The position numbers were made by a program, and so were the translations under genes. Shown in pieces: positions 11,587 through 23,000 of a DNA stretch of 64,000 nt. Position 1 is the stretch's first letter, and each line of letters starts with the position of its first letter. A model generated the notes under the pieces. The model saw only the letters and a list, made by a program, of their open reading frames with translations. It searched no databases and was not told the DNA's origin. The stretch lies in assembly GCA_020055645.1 (NCBI GenBank), contig CM034546.1, positions 128,733,875 to 128,797,874 of the forward strand, in the 5' to 3' direction. Source of the DNA: Tomocerus qinae. Lineage: Eukaryota; Arthropoda; Collembola; Entomobryomorpha; Tomoceridae.

Positions 11587-12035
11587 TGTTATATAAAATT
11601 TTTTTGGATTTTTAACCTTTTTTGACAAAAAATTGTCTTTTTTTGGGGCGACGGAACTGGCCTATTCGTGCTTGGGCAACGGAACTAAGAAAGTCATCAT
11701 TGATTAGGTTGAAAATTCAAACAACTATATGTTTTGTGTCTATCAGCTAATTCAGATTATTTCATTTTTGGCTTTTCAAAATCAATTTTAGCCAGCTTAA
11801 ATGGAACTCGGAAGTGATGCAATAGCATTTTTCTACAAACTATCAGAGTTCAACTGGTCAAAGGGTACTGGTAAGTTGCTAGGGGGCAAAAGTGGTTAGT
11901 GGGCTGGTAAATTGCGAGGTAGCTAGTGGACAAAAGTCAAAATGGGGCTCAATAATACAGTAAAGGATGTAAAAATTGGGACAAATTTTTGAATTTTAAG
12001 TACTTTTGCCCGGGTGGGTCCGGGCAAAATGTAAA

Positions 12036-12420
12036 ACCTACTGCAAGCCGTAACAGAAGCTCGCCTGAGTGAAAGGGACAGTGTACACATTTTTGGTAGA
12101 ATAATTTAGTAGAAAATAGTAGAAATAGATTTATTGTGATTTCTAATTCAAATTAGATCATTCTTCAAAGTTGACTATGAAAATCAACTGAAAATGAAAA
12201 TAGATTAATGTTGACCATGAAATTCAACAAAAAATCATAATACAGTAATGTTGATAATCAAAAGCAACAGAACAGAACAACCAAATTGGTTATGCTATTA
12301 AATATCAAAATCAACAGATAATTAAAATTGATTAATATTGAATATCAAAATCAACAGAAAATCACAATTGATTAATAATGACTATCAGAAACATGTTGCA
12401 TGTTGTTATTTACATAATAT
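12036..12420 (+). repeat. DINE/Helentron-like repeat, 5' part
   Basis: It begins CCTACTGCAAGCCGTAACAG, AGCTCGCCTGAG, then a TTTTTGGTAGAATAA block. This is followed by degenerate 40-bp tandem units of GATTAATGTTGA-type sequence. Related copies are at 29320-30255, 34851-35410 (inverse) and 57517-58535. Confidence 0.55.
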
Positions 12421-13689
12421 TACTTTAATACTACAGCTATCACATAATCACATCAATTTTATGAAACTCGTAATTATATTATTATGCTTTGTTTTCTGAG
12501 TGACCACCAAAGGTTACTACTTTTTTCTGGCAAGGCAAGCATCGGCGCGAGGCCCTCTAAGCGCGAGGCCCTGGGCAACTGCCCAGTCCGCCCATTGGGA
12601 AAGCCGCCTCTGCTAAGGGGGGAACCTAGCACACAAGGGAATTTGTGCAGGCCACCCATCACAGTAACAAAAATAATTCCAAAAAATCATCGGTACTTCA
12701 CTAAGGTTATTATGTTAACCAGTACTACATACTGTTATTTAATTCTACAAAAAGGTGTGCAAATTGACATAAAGAAAACAAAGGGGCAGTAAAAAGTAAC
12801 AACTCTACAAAAAAATGCTAAAAGTATAAAATAATTTGTCGATGTTGCAGAATTAATTTGGATTAGAAGTTTTGAAATGCTAATTGATACACACATTACG
12901 ATCATTACAAAATGTCCTCTTTCGCTAATCATTTCCATTCTATCACCAATAATCAATTTATATAATGTAAATGTCTATTATTTTTTGATGTTATAATAAT
13001 TTATATGAAAGAACTCATTTCGGTGGTTTAGAGGAAGTGAGCATGCGCATTTTGGTTATTAAGGAACCTGCATATATTACGTGTGTGGTTGGTGGGGGAG
13101 GAGGAGGTGGTATCCAAAAGTGTTACAGTCAGCACTTGCGTTACAAATTGAGGAGGGGGTTTTGCGTTACGTAATGTATGCAGGTTTCCTAAGCTCTCCT
13201 ACCAGACATACATAGATAGTTTGGTAAATTTATTGCTTTATCTCTTTTCTGTGTTTATAATATAAGAGATAATCAATAAAATTGCCTTACTTAAATTAAT
13301 TTTTACACAGGTTGGCAAAAGCCGGGAATTAAAGTCTTCGTTTTCTGGGAAGTTCTGTTAACGAAGTGGATTATAGGAAACTACATCAGCATCGTTGCTT
13401 TGTGTACGTATTTAATTCATTATGTCGTTCTTGGTACACATGTCGTTGGGCGAAGTGTCAAAGAGCTGGAAATATTCCATCTGAATCAACTGGAGAGTTT
13501 TTTGACGGCCGTACAATCTTGGGTCGTAACAGCACCAGGATGCCTGTAATTTATCGTACTTTGTACTTTGATTTTCACATACTCTACGAGAACATGCTTG
13601 TATTTGCATATGATAAGGTTAGTAACTTTCATTATGTAGTTGGCGGAAAAAACCTTTTTCTCTCTGGAAACCTGACCCAATTAAAAAAT

Positions 13690-14085
13690 TAATGATTGCC
13701 TTATTCATTATTTTTTTCTTTTTCGGTCTTATTTTTTTCGGTCTAATTTTTTTATTTTCAACCTTATTTTTTCATTTTCAGTCTTATTTTTTCTTTTTGT
13801 CATATTTTTCATTTTCAATCTTATTTTTTCTTAGCCTTATTTTTTCATTTTCAGTCTTATTTTTTCTTTTTGTCTTATTTTTCATTTTCAATCTTATTTT
13901 TTCTATTTTAGTCTTATTTTTTCATTTTCAGTCTAATTTCTTCATTTTCAGTCTTATTTTTTCTTTTTGTCTTATTTTTCATTTTCAGTCTTATTTCTTC
14001 TTTTTCAGTCTTATTTTTTCATTTTCAGTCTTATCCTTTTTTGTTATTTTTATTCTTTCCTATTTATCTTCCTTTTTTTAAACTT
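13690..14085 (+). repeat. Polypyrimidine tandem repeat with TTTTCAG motifs
   Basis: About 400 bases almost free of purine runs, built from units like ATTTTCAGTCTTATTTTTTC. It lies in an intron-like position 5' of the last receptor exon. Any ORF read through it is low complexity (Phe/Ser/Leu) and not a gene. Confidence 0.7.
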
Positions 14086-14711
14086 CCCATTTTATACCAA
14101 ATTCTCTTCTTGGTCAAAAATTTACTGAAAATTGGTTACCGGGTTTCCAAGGTTTCCCATTATGTAGGAAATTGTATTTTGCATTTTGTAAATAAAAAAG
14201 ACATTTTACCGATAAGTGATAATATATTCTTTGCAGGACAAGTGAAGCATCTTTACAAGAAAAAATCCGGACCTTCAATGGATTGCACATTTTAAATAAA
14301 ATATTCAACGACTGCCTGATCAGAGAATTTGTCCCATTTCTAATATATTCGTTGGTGATTGCACAATCCATCTCTACGTTTGCTCTTATAAAGCAAAATG
14401 GCAACGAAGTAGGGCATGTAGTTATGATGGCAATGATATTATGTAGTTTAGTTGGAACTCTGCTCATTCTGATGCTCTTCTCGTGTTCCTTGTGCTACAA
14501 AAGTTCATGGGACACTCTGAATGCATTGCGAATGGAGTTACCAGTCGGTAGTTATGATAAGAGATGTTGTAATAAAATGCTGGCAAGCACCAATGCCTTT
14601 GGCGTTCGATACGGAGTATTCCAAGAGGTGAAACACAAGCACACTTTAGACTGTTATGACACCAGTCTCAATATCACAACATCTCTTCTTATTTCTTCTG
14701 CTAATCTGTAG

Positions 14712-15667
14712 AGGGAAAATAATCGTATATTCAATTTCCAAAAGGTTTCAAGAATTCCTGTTCTATAATCCTGTAATAATTCATTACTGGCTCATATGTG
14801 GAAATAGTACATTTATTTATACATGTGATAAGTAGTCGCTCTGATTAGGGTGGAGTACTACTGAAAAGCGCAATATTCGACGTATCGTTCTATAAAATAT
14901 TTTCACTTCCCGGCCATTTAAAAAGCCCCTTTTGCTAGGTTCACTAGTATTAATAAATTTAATGAAATCATTAATCATGTTAATAGGGAGATGTTTCCTT
15001 TTCAAAATAAAAGATAAGTTTGATTCAGATAGTAATTTCGAGATATAAAAACTATTTCCCCTTTTAATTCCCCTTAAGTGTACTATACTTCCTTTGCTTA
15101 GTCCTAGTTGCAGTAGATTACATGCCTTGAAATCCAATGTTAGTTACAAACGCGACAAACAGACTCACCTGACTTTGGTTACCGACAGGGCTGCAGCTGT
15201 ATGGAAAATGGTATCGAGTGTCTGCTTTGATTGCAGATTGGTTATGTAAAGGTTTGTGTTATTATAAAGTGCCTTATAAACAAGATTTTGTCTGTTATGT
15301 GTTTTATTTGCAATATTGGTAAAGCAAGTACAAGCACCATTTGTTTGCTTTAATTGGAAAAAATTAAAAAACAACGCTTGATGAAATGTTATCTTTCTCG
15401 ATATTCATACGTAAGTAACTGATATAGCAAACTAATAATTAAAGCTGAAAAATTGCAATTAAATAGCTAAGGCAAAAATAATAGGAGAAAATTATTATTT
15501 CCTAGTACATGGATGAGGTAAGGATGAAAGGTGGGTGTGAGGTAAAGGTAGAGCTATGTCAGCATATGGAGGAAGATAGGCTAGGTTTAAGCAAGCAGGA
15601 GTCTGAGTTGACAATTCCCTATGCTAGCCATAAGATAGGTATGCTGGAAGATAGGAATGAGGAACGA
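14712..15667. other. AT-rich interval with a Helitron 3' remnant
   Basis: Around 14910-14946 the sequence AAGCCCCTTTTGCTAGGTTC leads to CACTAG and a T, a short tail of the Helitron-like family. Otherwise no gene or repeat is recognised. Confidence 0.4.
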
Positions 15668-16076
15668 TGTTGCAGGTGAGAGGAATGAGGTACACACAAC
15701 ACACGAGAATTTACAGGGTGTAGCAAGAGGTACGGATATTATTTGTTCATTGAAGAACTTGGACAATAATATAATACAATGACTTCTGGCTACTACTAAC
15801 ACCAATTACTAACTAAATACTAATTAATTAACTAACTTACTAACTAAAATCTATCTTAACAGCTAGAATAAACTTAAATAAATCGAAGATTGACTTACGA
15901 CTAGTTGACTTAGTGCAACTTCACGTAAGGGCAAGAATGGGGCGACCCGATCCGATTGACTTAGCAATCTCCAAAAGAACAGCCGACTAGTATCGAAAGA
16001 TACTTCTTGGCGACAGAATGATCCTCTTAGTTGACGAAAGCAACTTACTGGATAGACTGAATCCCGACTAAAGGAG

Positions 16077-16101
16077 CTCGAAGGCTTTTATAGCCTTCGA
16101 G
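16077..16101 (-). promoter_or_regulatory. TATA box inside a 25-bp palindrome
   Basis: On the - strand the arms CTCGAAGGCT and AGCCTTCGAG enclose the TATAAAA core. Its position inside the possible LTR would suit a core promoter. Function is inferred only. Confidence 0.4.
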
Positions 16102-16228
16102 GTCCTTTGTCTTTTGACCCCGGGTAATTATATGCAAGTCCCTCATTACTATTTAATTTTGAGGGATTAAAACAGCAAAATTATTACATGGGCTCTTACG
16201 GCCGAATGCTGCTTGCATGTAATTGACC

Positions 16229-16263
16229 CTTAATTTTCCTAAATAATATTTAGGAAAATTAAG
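16229..16263. repeat. Short perfect hairpin
   Basis: CTTAATTTTCCTAAATA and its inverse flank a one-base centre, giving about 35 bp of fully paired sequence. No terminator or RNA role is evident. Confidence 0.5.
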
Positions 16264-16465
16264 TGAAAGGAATTTAAGGAATAACGGGACTTCTTGACAA
16301 AGGACAATAGGGATTAGGTAGGTAACATAGTTTTTTAATTGCATAAGTATAAATATAGCTAGGTAGGTGCATGAACTATTCTAACGGTACTTTATGCATG
16401 CAAACATACAAACAAACTAGCTCTGGGTGCTGCTCTATGCGCATTAGCATAGACAGCTCCAGATT

Positions 16466-17070
16466 ATACAAAATAAGTACAACGACAGTCCGTTGTACCT
16501 TATACTGATAAGAGGATATAAACCTGAATTAAATTTTAAATTCTGACGATATGGTTACTAATGTTGTCAGCATGTACAACATATTTGAAGAAAAGCATCT
16601 TCTGTTCTTCAAATTGTTTAAGAATATAAAACTATCCGATGAACACGAAATGTGTGTATCCCGGGTTCCCTCTGCACGGCAACTAAAACTACTGATGAAT
16701 TTAGCAGTGCAATAATATGCAATACCAAAGTATTCAGTGATGGTAGTATGCCAATAAATAGGCTGATGTTTAAGGCAAAGAATTACGAGAGTCTCAAGTA
16801 GAGAGATGGAGCCTGTCTCCGGAACGGGAGCAGATCTTTTAAGAGAAGAAATGCTTCTGCCGAAAAATGGCCCTCCTTCGATTGTTTAGATATGAAGAAG
16901 CTCCTCCTCTCCCCAAAATTACTTTGTTACCATTGGCTAGGCCAAATGGAACATTCCAAGTTGTTTCCAAACAACTGGAAACCTAGGAAACGAATCGGCA
17001 TTCGTGACAGTAGATATGCTAGTTAATGGCGGAAACAATACAAAAAAAGGACTAACTAGTCTGTTTGAGT
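16466..17070. other. Interval without recognised features
   Basis: Mixed sequence, a little richer in GC than its surroundings (16660-16900). No frame stays open and no repeat family is recognised. Confidence 0.35.
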
Positions 17071-18660
17071 ATTGGGGATTCAGGATCACTTTGATCGTAT
17101 GTTATAACACATAGCATAGAAAGGATACAGCAAAAAATTTGTTCAGAAGGTATCTGTAACCAATACATTTCTATGGTATTTGCCAGTTTAACATGTGAAG
17201 GGTCTGTCCGCCCGTACTGGCTCTTGTAAAAGGGATTTTGATATCATCACTAGGCTGTTTCCTGCTGTGTGAAAAACAAGGAAATTTCTGATCCTCTTTT
17301 TTGACACGTTTTCGACAATTTTGCAGATTTAATAATTATGTGATATGTAATGATAATTAAGACTATGAATAGCACAAAATATGACTTCCCACCGCAGGAG
17401 TAATTTCTCATTCTTATTGTAGTCTACTGCACTACACAATGCACACCCAACACAATTGCTGAAAGTGGAAGATTTCTCCAGTTTCTCATGAATTCCCAGA
17501 CCATGCAAATATAAAAATTATTGTGATAATATTATGATTGGCTACAATTTTATTACTAGTAGGCAAAATTGATGCGAAGGAGGGAATTTTAGTCAAAGAC
17601 ATTCAACTATAATATAAATGTATCTAACTTTCCAGCATAATACTTACCACGGTATACTTTTATTATGCTGTTATATTATTACGATCCATAAAGAAACAAA
17701 AAAGGGATGGGAACCAAATAAAAGAATGGGGCGGGTGGGGCGCTCCACCATGGATTGGGCATTTTACTTTTATTGTTGAGAAGGTTTACGAAATAGGTAA
17801 ATCTATCTCCGCCATTTTGGCCAAAATCTAAAGTTGCAAAATAGCCTATTATCCTACCTAACACATTACCTCCTCATCATACTATTTTTTACTTCTTTTT
17901 CGACATAACCTAAGCGTATGTTATTGAGCTTAATATTGATGATAAAATATAATAATTGCTGTATAATTGTATATAAGGAGAGTCCACTAGCGAATTTTGC
18001 TATATAGATTTCTGAAGATTTATAAGGGATTTTTTCTGAGAAAAGTCCCTATTGTACCTCTACCTTTGCTACAATACTGCACCATTGATCGTCCGTCCCA
18101 TTCCAATATCCTGGTAATCGTTTTGCATTTATGTTGGTTATTTGGGAATAAATTAGTAAAAAAAATCCCTTATAAACGCTATCTAAATTCAGCCCGCAAT
18201 AACAAATTTTAATATCCAGAGAGGGACTGATAATTTTTTGTTGTTTTGTTTGGCTCGACAAATTGCGCAAGTGATTTCGGGTGTTTTATTTGTTTGTTGT
18301 CAAGGATTAAATTATTAAAAATTTTCTAATTTATCTACGATTTGAGTTTACAGGTCATTCGTCTAAGGGATTCAATTATCATTACTTATCGCATAATTAA
18401 AATCTGCAAAATTGTCGAAAACGTGTCAAAAAAGAGGATCAGAAATTTCCTTGTTTTTCACACAGCAGGAAACAGCCTAGTGATGATATCAAAATCCCTT
18501 TTACTAGAGCCAGTACGGGCGGACATACCCTTCACATGTTAAACTGGCAATTACCATAGAAATGTATTGGTTACAGATACCTCCTGAACAAATTTTTTGC
18601 TGTATCCTTTCTATGCTATGTGTTATAACATACGATCAAAGTGATCCTGAATCCCCAATA
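17071..18660. mobile_element. Foldback element with ~290-bp inverted arms
   Basis: 17071-17363 and 18370-18660 are near-identical inverted copies (for example ATTGGGGATTCAGGATCACT and its complement at the far right end). The 1-kb centre is AT-rich with no ORF. No clear target duplication is seen at the arm ends. Confidence 0.65.
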
Positions 18661-18749
18661 TCAACCTCATAGCAAAACCGCCAGGCAGTTTATAATCAAC
18701 TACGTCAAAAGGGGGTTCTTTACAATTAAATCTCAAAGTCGAATTAGAA

Positions 18750-18875
18750 TTGAATTCGAAAGTATTCATATCAAAAGATCAAGCCGATGTTTCTAAGCCA
18801 ATGGCTGTAACGTGGCACAAAGGCAACTCATCACAAGGAATTGCAAGGAAATGCGACCCAACTAAGAGATCTTCT
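18750..18875 (+). pseudogene. Fragment of the CTLD-gene repeat domain
   Basis: It encodes SKVFISKDQADVSKP and TWHKGNSSQGIA, matching the C-terminal end of the 1-kb repeat-domain exon, best to locus 2. It lacks splice signals and the rest of the exon, and starts about 90 bp beyond the right arm of the foldback element. Confidence 0.65.
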
Positions 18876-20008
18876 TTGAGAGTCTGTATTCTGTATAGTA
18901 CTATTTACTTCAGTCCCTCCATAAATTCCAAATGAATTGAATGTTTAATCAAGCAGACGTCTTCCTCCAGATCATAAAGTGTTTTGATATCTTTTCTTGA
19001 CTTAAAATTTGGATATACTTTCGAAATTTAAGCTAAATTTTTACTTTGCACTTTTTACTTTTTACTTTGTATTGATGAGGAATAATAATTTATAAAAGAC
19101 TGTAACTCATTATGTCAAACAGAAACAATGAATACTAAAACAAGGCATTTTCAAGGGTGTATGGTGTAAGCGAACACATTTATTATTCCTGAATGTCACT
19201 TTTAATTGTTACTTCTGTTGTCATAACGGGCATCAGTACCGTATTTTGAAGTCGATTTGGGAGCATAGTTGTCATAATGCAATATGTATTAGGCACATTC
19301 CCACGAAAAAGTTAGGCTCTTTTTGTCGAAATGAGTCGAAAATCACATAAAATCGCACAAACAGCATTAATTTTTGTTTTTTTGAGAAAGAATTAATTTT
19401 CCTTGGATTCCGAGGGGTCGGCATTTGCACTAGTGTTTGACTATCCACTAACTAATGGTTAAAATGGTAATAAAAGTAGTAAAATTGCATTGTCAGAGTT
19501 CATAAATAGACAAAATCATTTTGGGTCCTTAAAAGCATTTTAAACGAAGAAGAATTATCTAGTTAATCTTTTCGGGCGGAGTTAGTAGTGTAAGGCATTT
19601 TTGGCCACTTAGCTGTGTCATTTTTAAAATAGTAGGGCATTATAGGCCAAGTAACTTGCTAAAATTTAAACAAAGTCTGCTAAAATAAAATTCTGCATAA
19701 TATGTACACGTTTAATCAATTGTATTGTATAATCTGAAAAATATGTTAATTACCGTAAGTAATAATTGTGTACATTAATTATTGCTTCCACTTATGTAAT
19801 AATGACACCTATCGATAAAAATAAAAGAGGAATATGACAAGACTTAATAATACACCATAAAAATTCAATCACTTTAATTACTAATCTCATTAAAAGTATT
19901 TTGCCTATAAACATTATTGCGGCTTTGTAATTTCAAAGAAGTACATATTTCAGAGTCTCGCGTAATTCATTTTATTGTGTGTCACTATTTTCTTTTCAGT
20001 TAAACAAA
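18876..20008. other. 3' flank of a lost CTLD copy and upstream of locus 2
   Basis: Around 19100-19190 the sequence (AACAATGAATACTAAAACA, AAGGGTGTATGG) echoes the 3' flanks at 25030-25080 and 39080-39120, so it belongs to the duplicated unit. No promoter element could be singled out before the start codon at 20009. Confidence 0.4.
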
Positions 20009-23000
20009 ATGCATAATAAACAGAACATTTTTGTAATTTTGCTTGTAGGTAGTATTTACAATACAGGTAAGAATTGGCGCCGTAAATAAATGATATGGTG
20101 AATTCATTACAAATAAGAGATTTCTTTATTCAGAAACAAAGGCAGCTTGACAATGTAATAATATAACATCTGACTCCACTGTTGGGGAATCTGGAACAGG
20201 CCTTGTACCACAAGAATACACACAAATAGATACCGTTGACCACGTAAAAAGACGCAAACGCAATTCAGGTGATAAAGTCACTTATTCAAGTTGTAGTTGT
20301 TCATTGTGGAATTAAGGCGATGATGGAGTATTCACTGGAAATGACATCTATATATTTAGATAAGAGACAGATTCCTTCCAAAGAAGGCAGTTGTGGCCAT
20401 CCCCAGTGAATAATTCCAGGAAATCGACTTAACGTGCGGCAATATGGTTTCTATTTTCAGAATCTATCAAGATTTTTAAAATAAACAGAAAAGTCCAATT
20501 TTCGAAAAATATTAAAGCATCGAAAATTTGAATTAAAAAATAAAATTACATTTCTTTGATTTATTCAACAATTTTCAAACTGAATTTCGGATACTTTAAA
20601 AATGTTTTTTTTTTGAAAATAGGGCTTTCAAGCTCTTCTTAAACATCTCGATAGATCCTGAAACTGAAAACCCTATAGAGTACATTTAGCCGCTTTCCTG
20701 GAACCTTATTTTCTCAAAGCCCTTATAGCCACTTAAACATGGCATTTATTGCCCTTACTTCCATTCTTTGGTCACTGTTCAAAAAACGAAAACTTAGTTT
20801 TTCTAAAGGTCAATGTATTATTACACAGGTATTGCACAATGTAATGCACTCGAATTCGAAGAAGTCAATGTTGATTCTAATGGGAGGAAGATATACGTCT
20901 CAAAAACTAAGGCCTCTACGGTAAGAAGATAAATTCCACTACGAATACCTAATCTACACAGTCTCGGAAATTCCCAATTTCCACTTTGCTTTTCATTTTT
21001 ATTTCTTTTTTAAATCACAATAAAAAATATGTAAATCGTAAGGTAAACGAAAGGTATCGGTCAGTATCGGAAGGTAAAAGGTAAACATGATCTGTGATCA
21101 TTTGCTGGCCAGACTAAAAAGCCCTACTCTTTACAAGAGGGAATTAAGGAATGAATTTTGGCTGCAACAATCAAAAGAAAATTTGTGTTATTAAACATAC
21201 TTTTAAAAATTTTCTTACTTATTAGGCCTTTTTTCCCTGATCTACATTAATTCGTTCCTGCTCATGCTCTAATTTGCAAGAGTTTATTTAACATAATATT
21301 TAACAATATAAGATTTGCAAGCATAGACATTAATTAGGAATATATAATTTAAGCTTTTTTATCGACAATGTATGAAAATTGACCTAAAAATAACGTAATG
21401 GTCAGGCATCGAAAAAATTACTTAATTCCCAGTGTAACAGGCCCCACCTATTGCCTAATTTCCACACTTTAGCTCCACATACAAGCCACGCCAACTTCGG
21501 GACGTGGCATTCTATTGGCTTAGAACATCTTAGCTCTATCTACTCTGTGAGCAGGGCATAGAGTGGGCGGGGTGAAGACCAAGTTCCCCAGCATCCAGGT
21601 TTCAAGAAATTTTCAATGCCTGATAGTTTTTTGGCATGAATCATTTTATGTAAAATATTTTTCCAGGTGCGATCTAGACCCCAAGATGACTATTAATATT
21701 TTTTAATATCTTTTGTACATGAGTTTTATTTTAATCTTTACGGGATGGAAATTGCAGTTAACGTGGATTGATTCAGTTTGTTGCTGCAGACACAAAGGGT
21801 ATCAGCTAGTCAGTCCGTCATCTAAACAAGGAAACGTAGAACTCTTCACCGCACTTAATATCGTATCTCATCCATCAGTAGAAGAAAATTCGATTGGATG
21901 GGTAGATTATCATCACTACAATAGCCCTAGTGATGGAACAGGATTGTGGGAAGCCTTCTCCAATGGACGACGATATGACTTGGAAACAGTGCCTTTTACT
22001 GATTTACCTGTTATTGGAAACTGTTGTAAAGGCACACGATCCAACCCAGCTTATGCTCCAACTTGGGTTACTATATTAACCAATTGTTTGGGTACTTACA
22101 AATGCAAAACTTCAACTTTCCCCGCAAATCTTATCTGCGAAAGCGTCAACACCAATTATGATGGTAATAAACCACTCCTAAAACCTTTAAGCTTGAGTAG
22201 AATGGAAAATCATGATATTATGAAAAAGATACAACCGCTTAACCATGACTAAGAATGCAAATCTCACAAGCATGCAAATATTATACATACCCAGTCACAT
22301 TATTGGTTGTATGCAATATTAATATTTTACGAGTATTTGAGCTGTACGTGTGAAGTTAATACAAATGTTGAGTACGAATCACCAATTACAACTAATTTTT
22401 CAAAAACGTGAATATATAATAATAATTTAGGGGACTATTTTGAGGAAGGCTAATTAATTCGGGAAATACGGTAGTCATGATGTCATGAATGGTGCTATTG
22501 AACTACCACAGCAGTCACGTGTCTAGGAAAAGGCAAAGAAGTATTAAGTCCCTTTCAATAATTACCAAGAAAAAAAGATTAATCACAAAAAACTTTTTTG
22601 GAAAAATAGTTTTTAGGCAAAAAAGCTCGCTTTCTTAAAAATTATGTTTTTGAAAAGTCCTACCATATTAAACGATTTATATTAAGCTGTAATGATATTA
22701 AAAATTATGTGTAAAACTATTTTCGTAGTTTCCATACAAATAAAACGTAATAATGCAAGTACATACAGTCAATAATTCCAACAAAACCTATACGTAACGC
22801 TAAGACGCTAATGGTGTGTATTTTTAGGAAATTGCTTTGGACCAAATTCACCACCGGACAAATGTAACGGAGAAAACATAATTAAATTTGTAAGAGGGCA
22901 TCGAAAATGTCCCTCAGGGGCAGGTAAAAAATCTATTTTGATTTCATCTATTATTTAAAACATACATGACTTTGAAATTGCTTTTTGTTATCACAGTTTA

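Larger units (their letters stand above)
10516..12612. mobile_element. hAT-type element nested in a Helitron, exact 8-bp TSD
   Basis: The ends are CAGTGGCGGCTCTAGG and AAGCCGCCTCTG. The flanking octamer CTAAGGGG is identical at 10508-10515 and 12613-12620, and both copies match the host Helitron sequence. 2,097 bp, without a convincing transposase ORF. Both subterminal regions carry GCGAGGCCCTGGGCAA-type inverted sequence. It contains older fragments of other repeats (11512-11586 and 12036-12420). Confidence 0.8.
10495..13269 (-). mobile_element. Helitron-like element interrupted by a hAT element
   Basis: On the - strand it starts TCTCTTATATTATAAAC after A (complement of 13270) and ends CACTAG before T (complement of 10494). 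Removing the nested hAT copy and one octamer leaves about 670 bp, close to the 675-bp copy at 55024-55698, which supports both boundaries. Confidence 0.7.
9731..14711 (+). pseudogene. Gustatory/odorant-receptor-like gene, broken
   Basis: Exon-like blocks: 9731-9908 (starts MYNLGVYILW), 9982-10424 (KFIELSINLI..., phase matches a TTTTTAG acceptor, runs into TGA at 10422), 13311-13618 (WQKPGIKVFVFW..., several hydrophobic helices) and 14237-14711 (long hydrophobic helices, then SYDKRCCNKML, FGVRYGVF and LLISSANL before TAG). Phases of the last two blocks fit. Hydrophobic segments and the Cys/LLIS-type C-terminus resemble the divergent insect-type chemoreceptor superfamily, heteromeric or homomeric 7-helix channels of sensory neurons; this is inference from layout, not a search. 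An in-frame TAA at 13547-13549 and the unresolved join between blocks two and three argue for a pseudogene, or for two fragments. The large gap is filled by a Helitron carrying a hAT element. Confidence 0.5.
15668..16465 (-). mobile_element. Possible solo LTR
   Basis: The interval runs from TGTTGCAGG to GATTATACA on the + strand, so TGT...ACA ends can be drawn. On the - strand it holds a TATAAAA box about 300-400 bp from the 5' side, followed by a leader-like stretch. No matching flanking duplication or internal retroelement sequence was found, so boundaries and identity are tentative. Confidence 0.3.

Noticed and set aside
13692-14081. 129-residue Phe/Leu-rich membrane protein
   Set aside because: Direct translation of the TTTTCAG polypyrimidine repeat; no start context or conservation.
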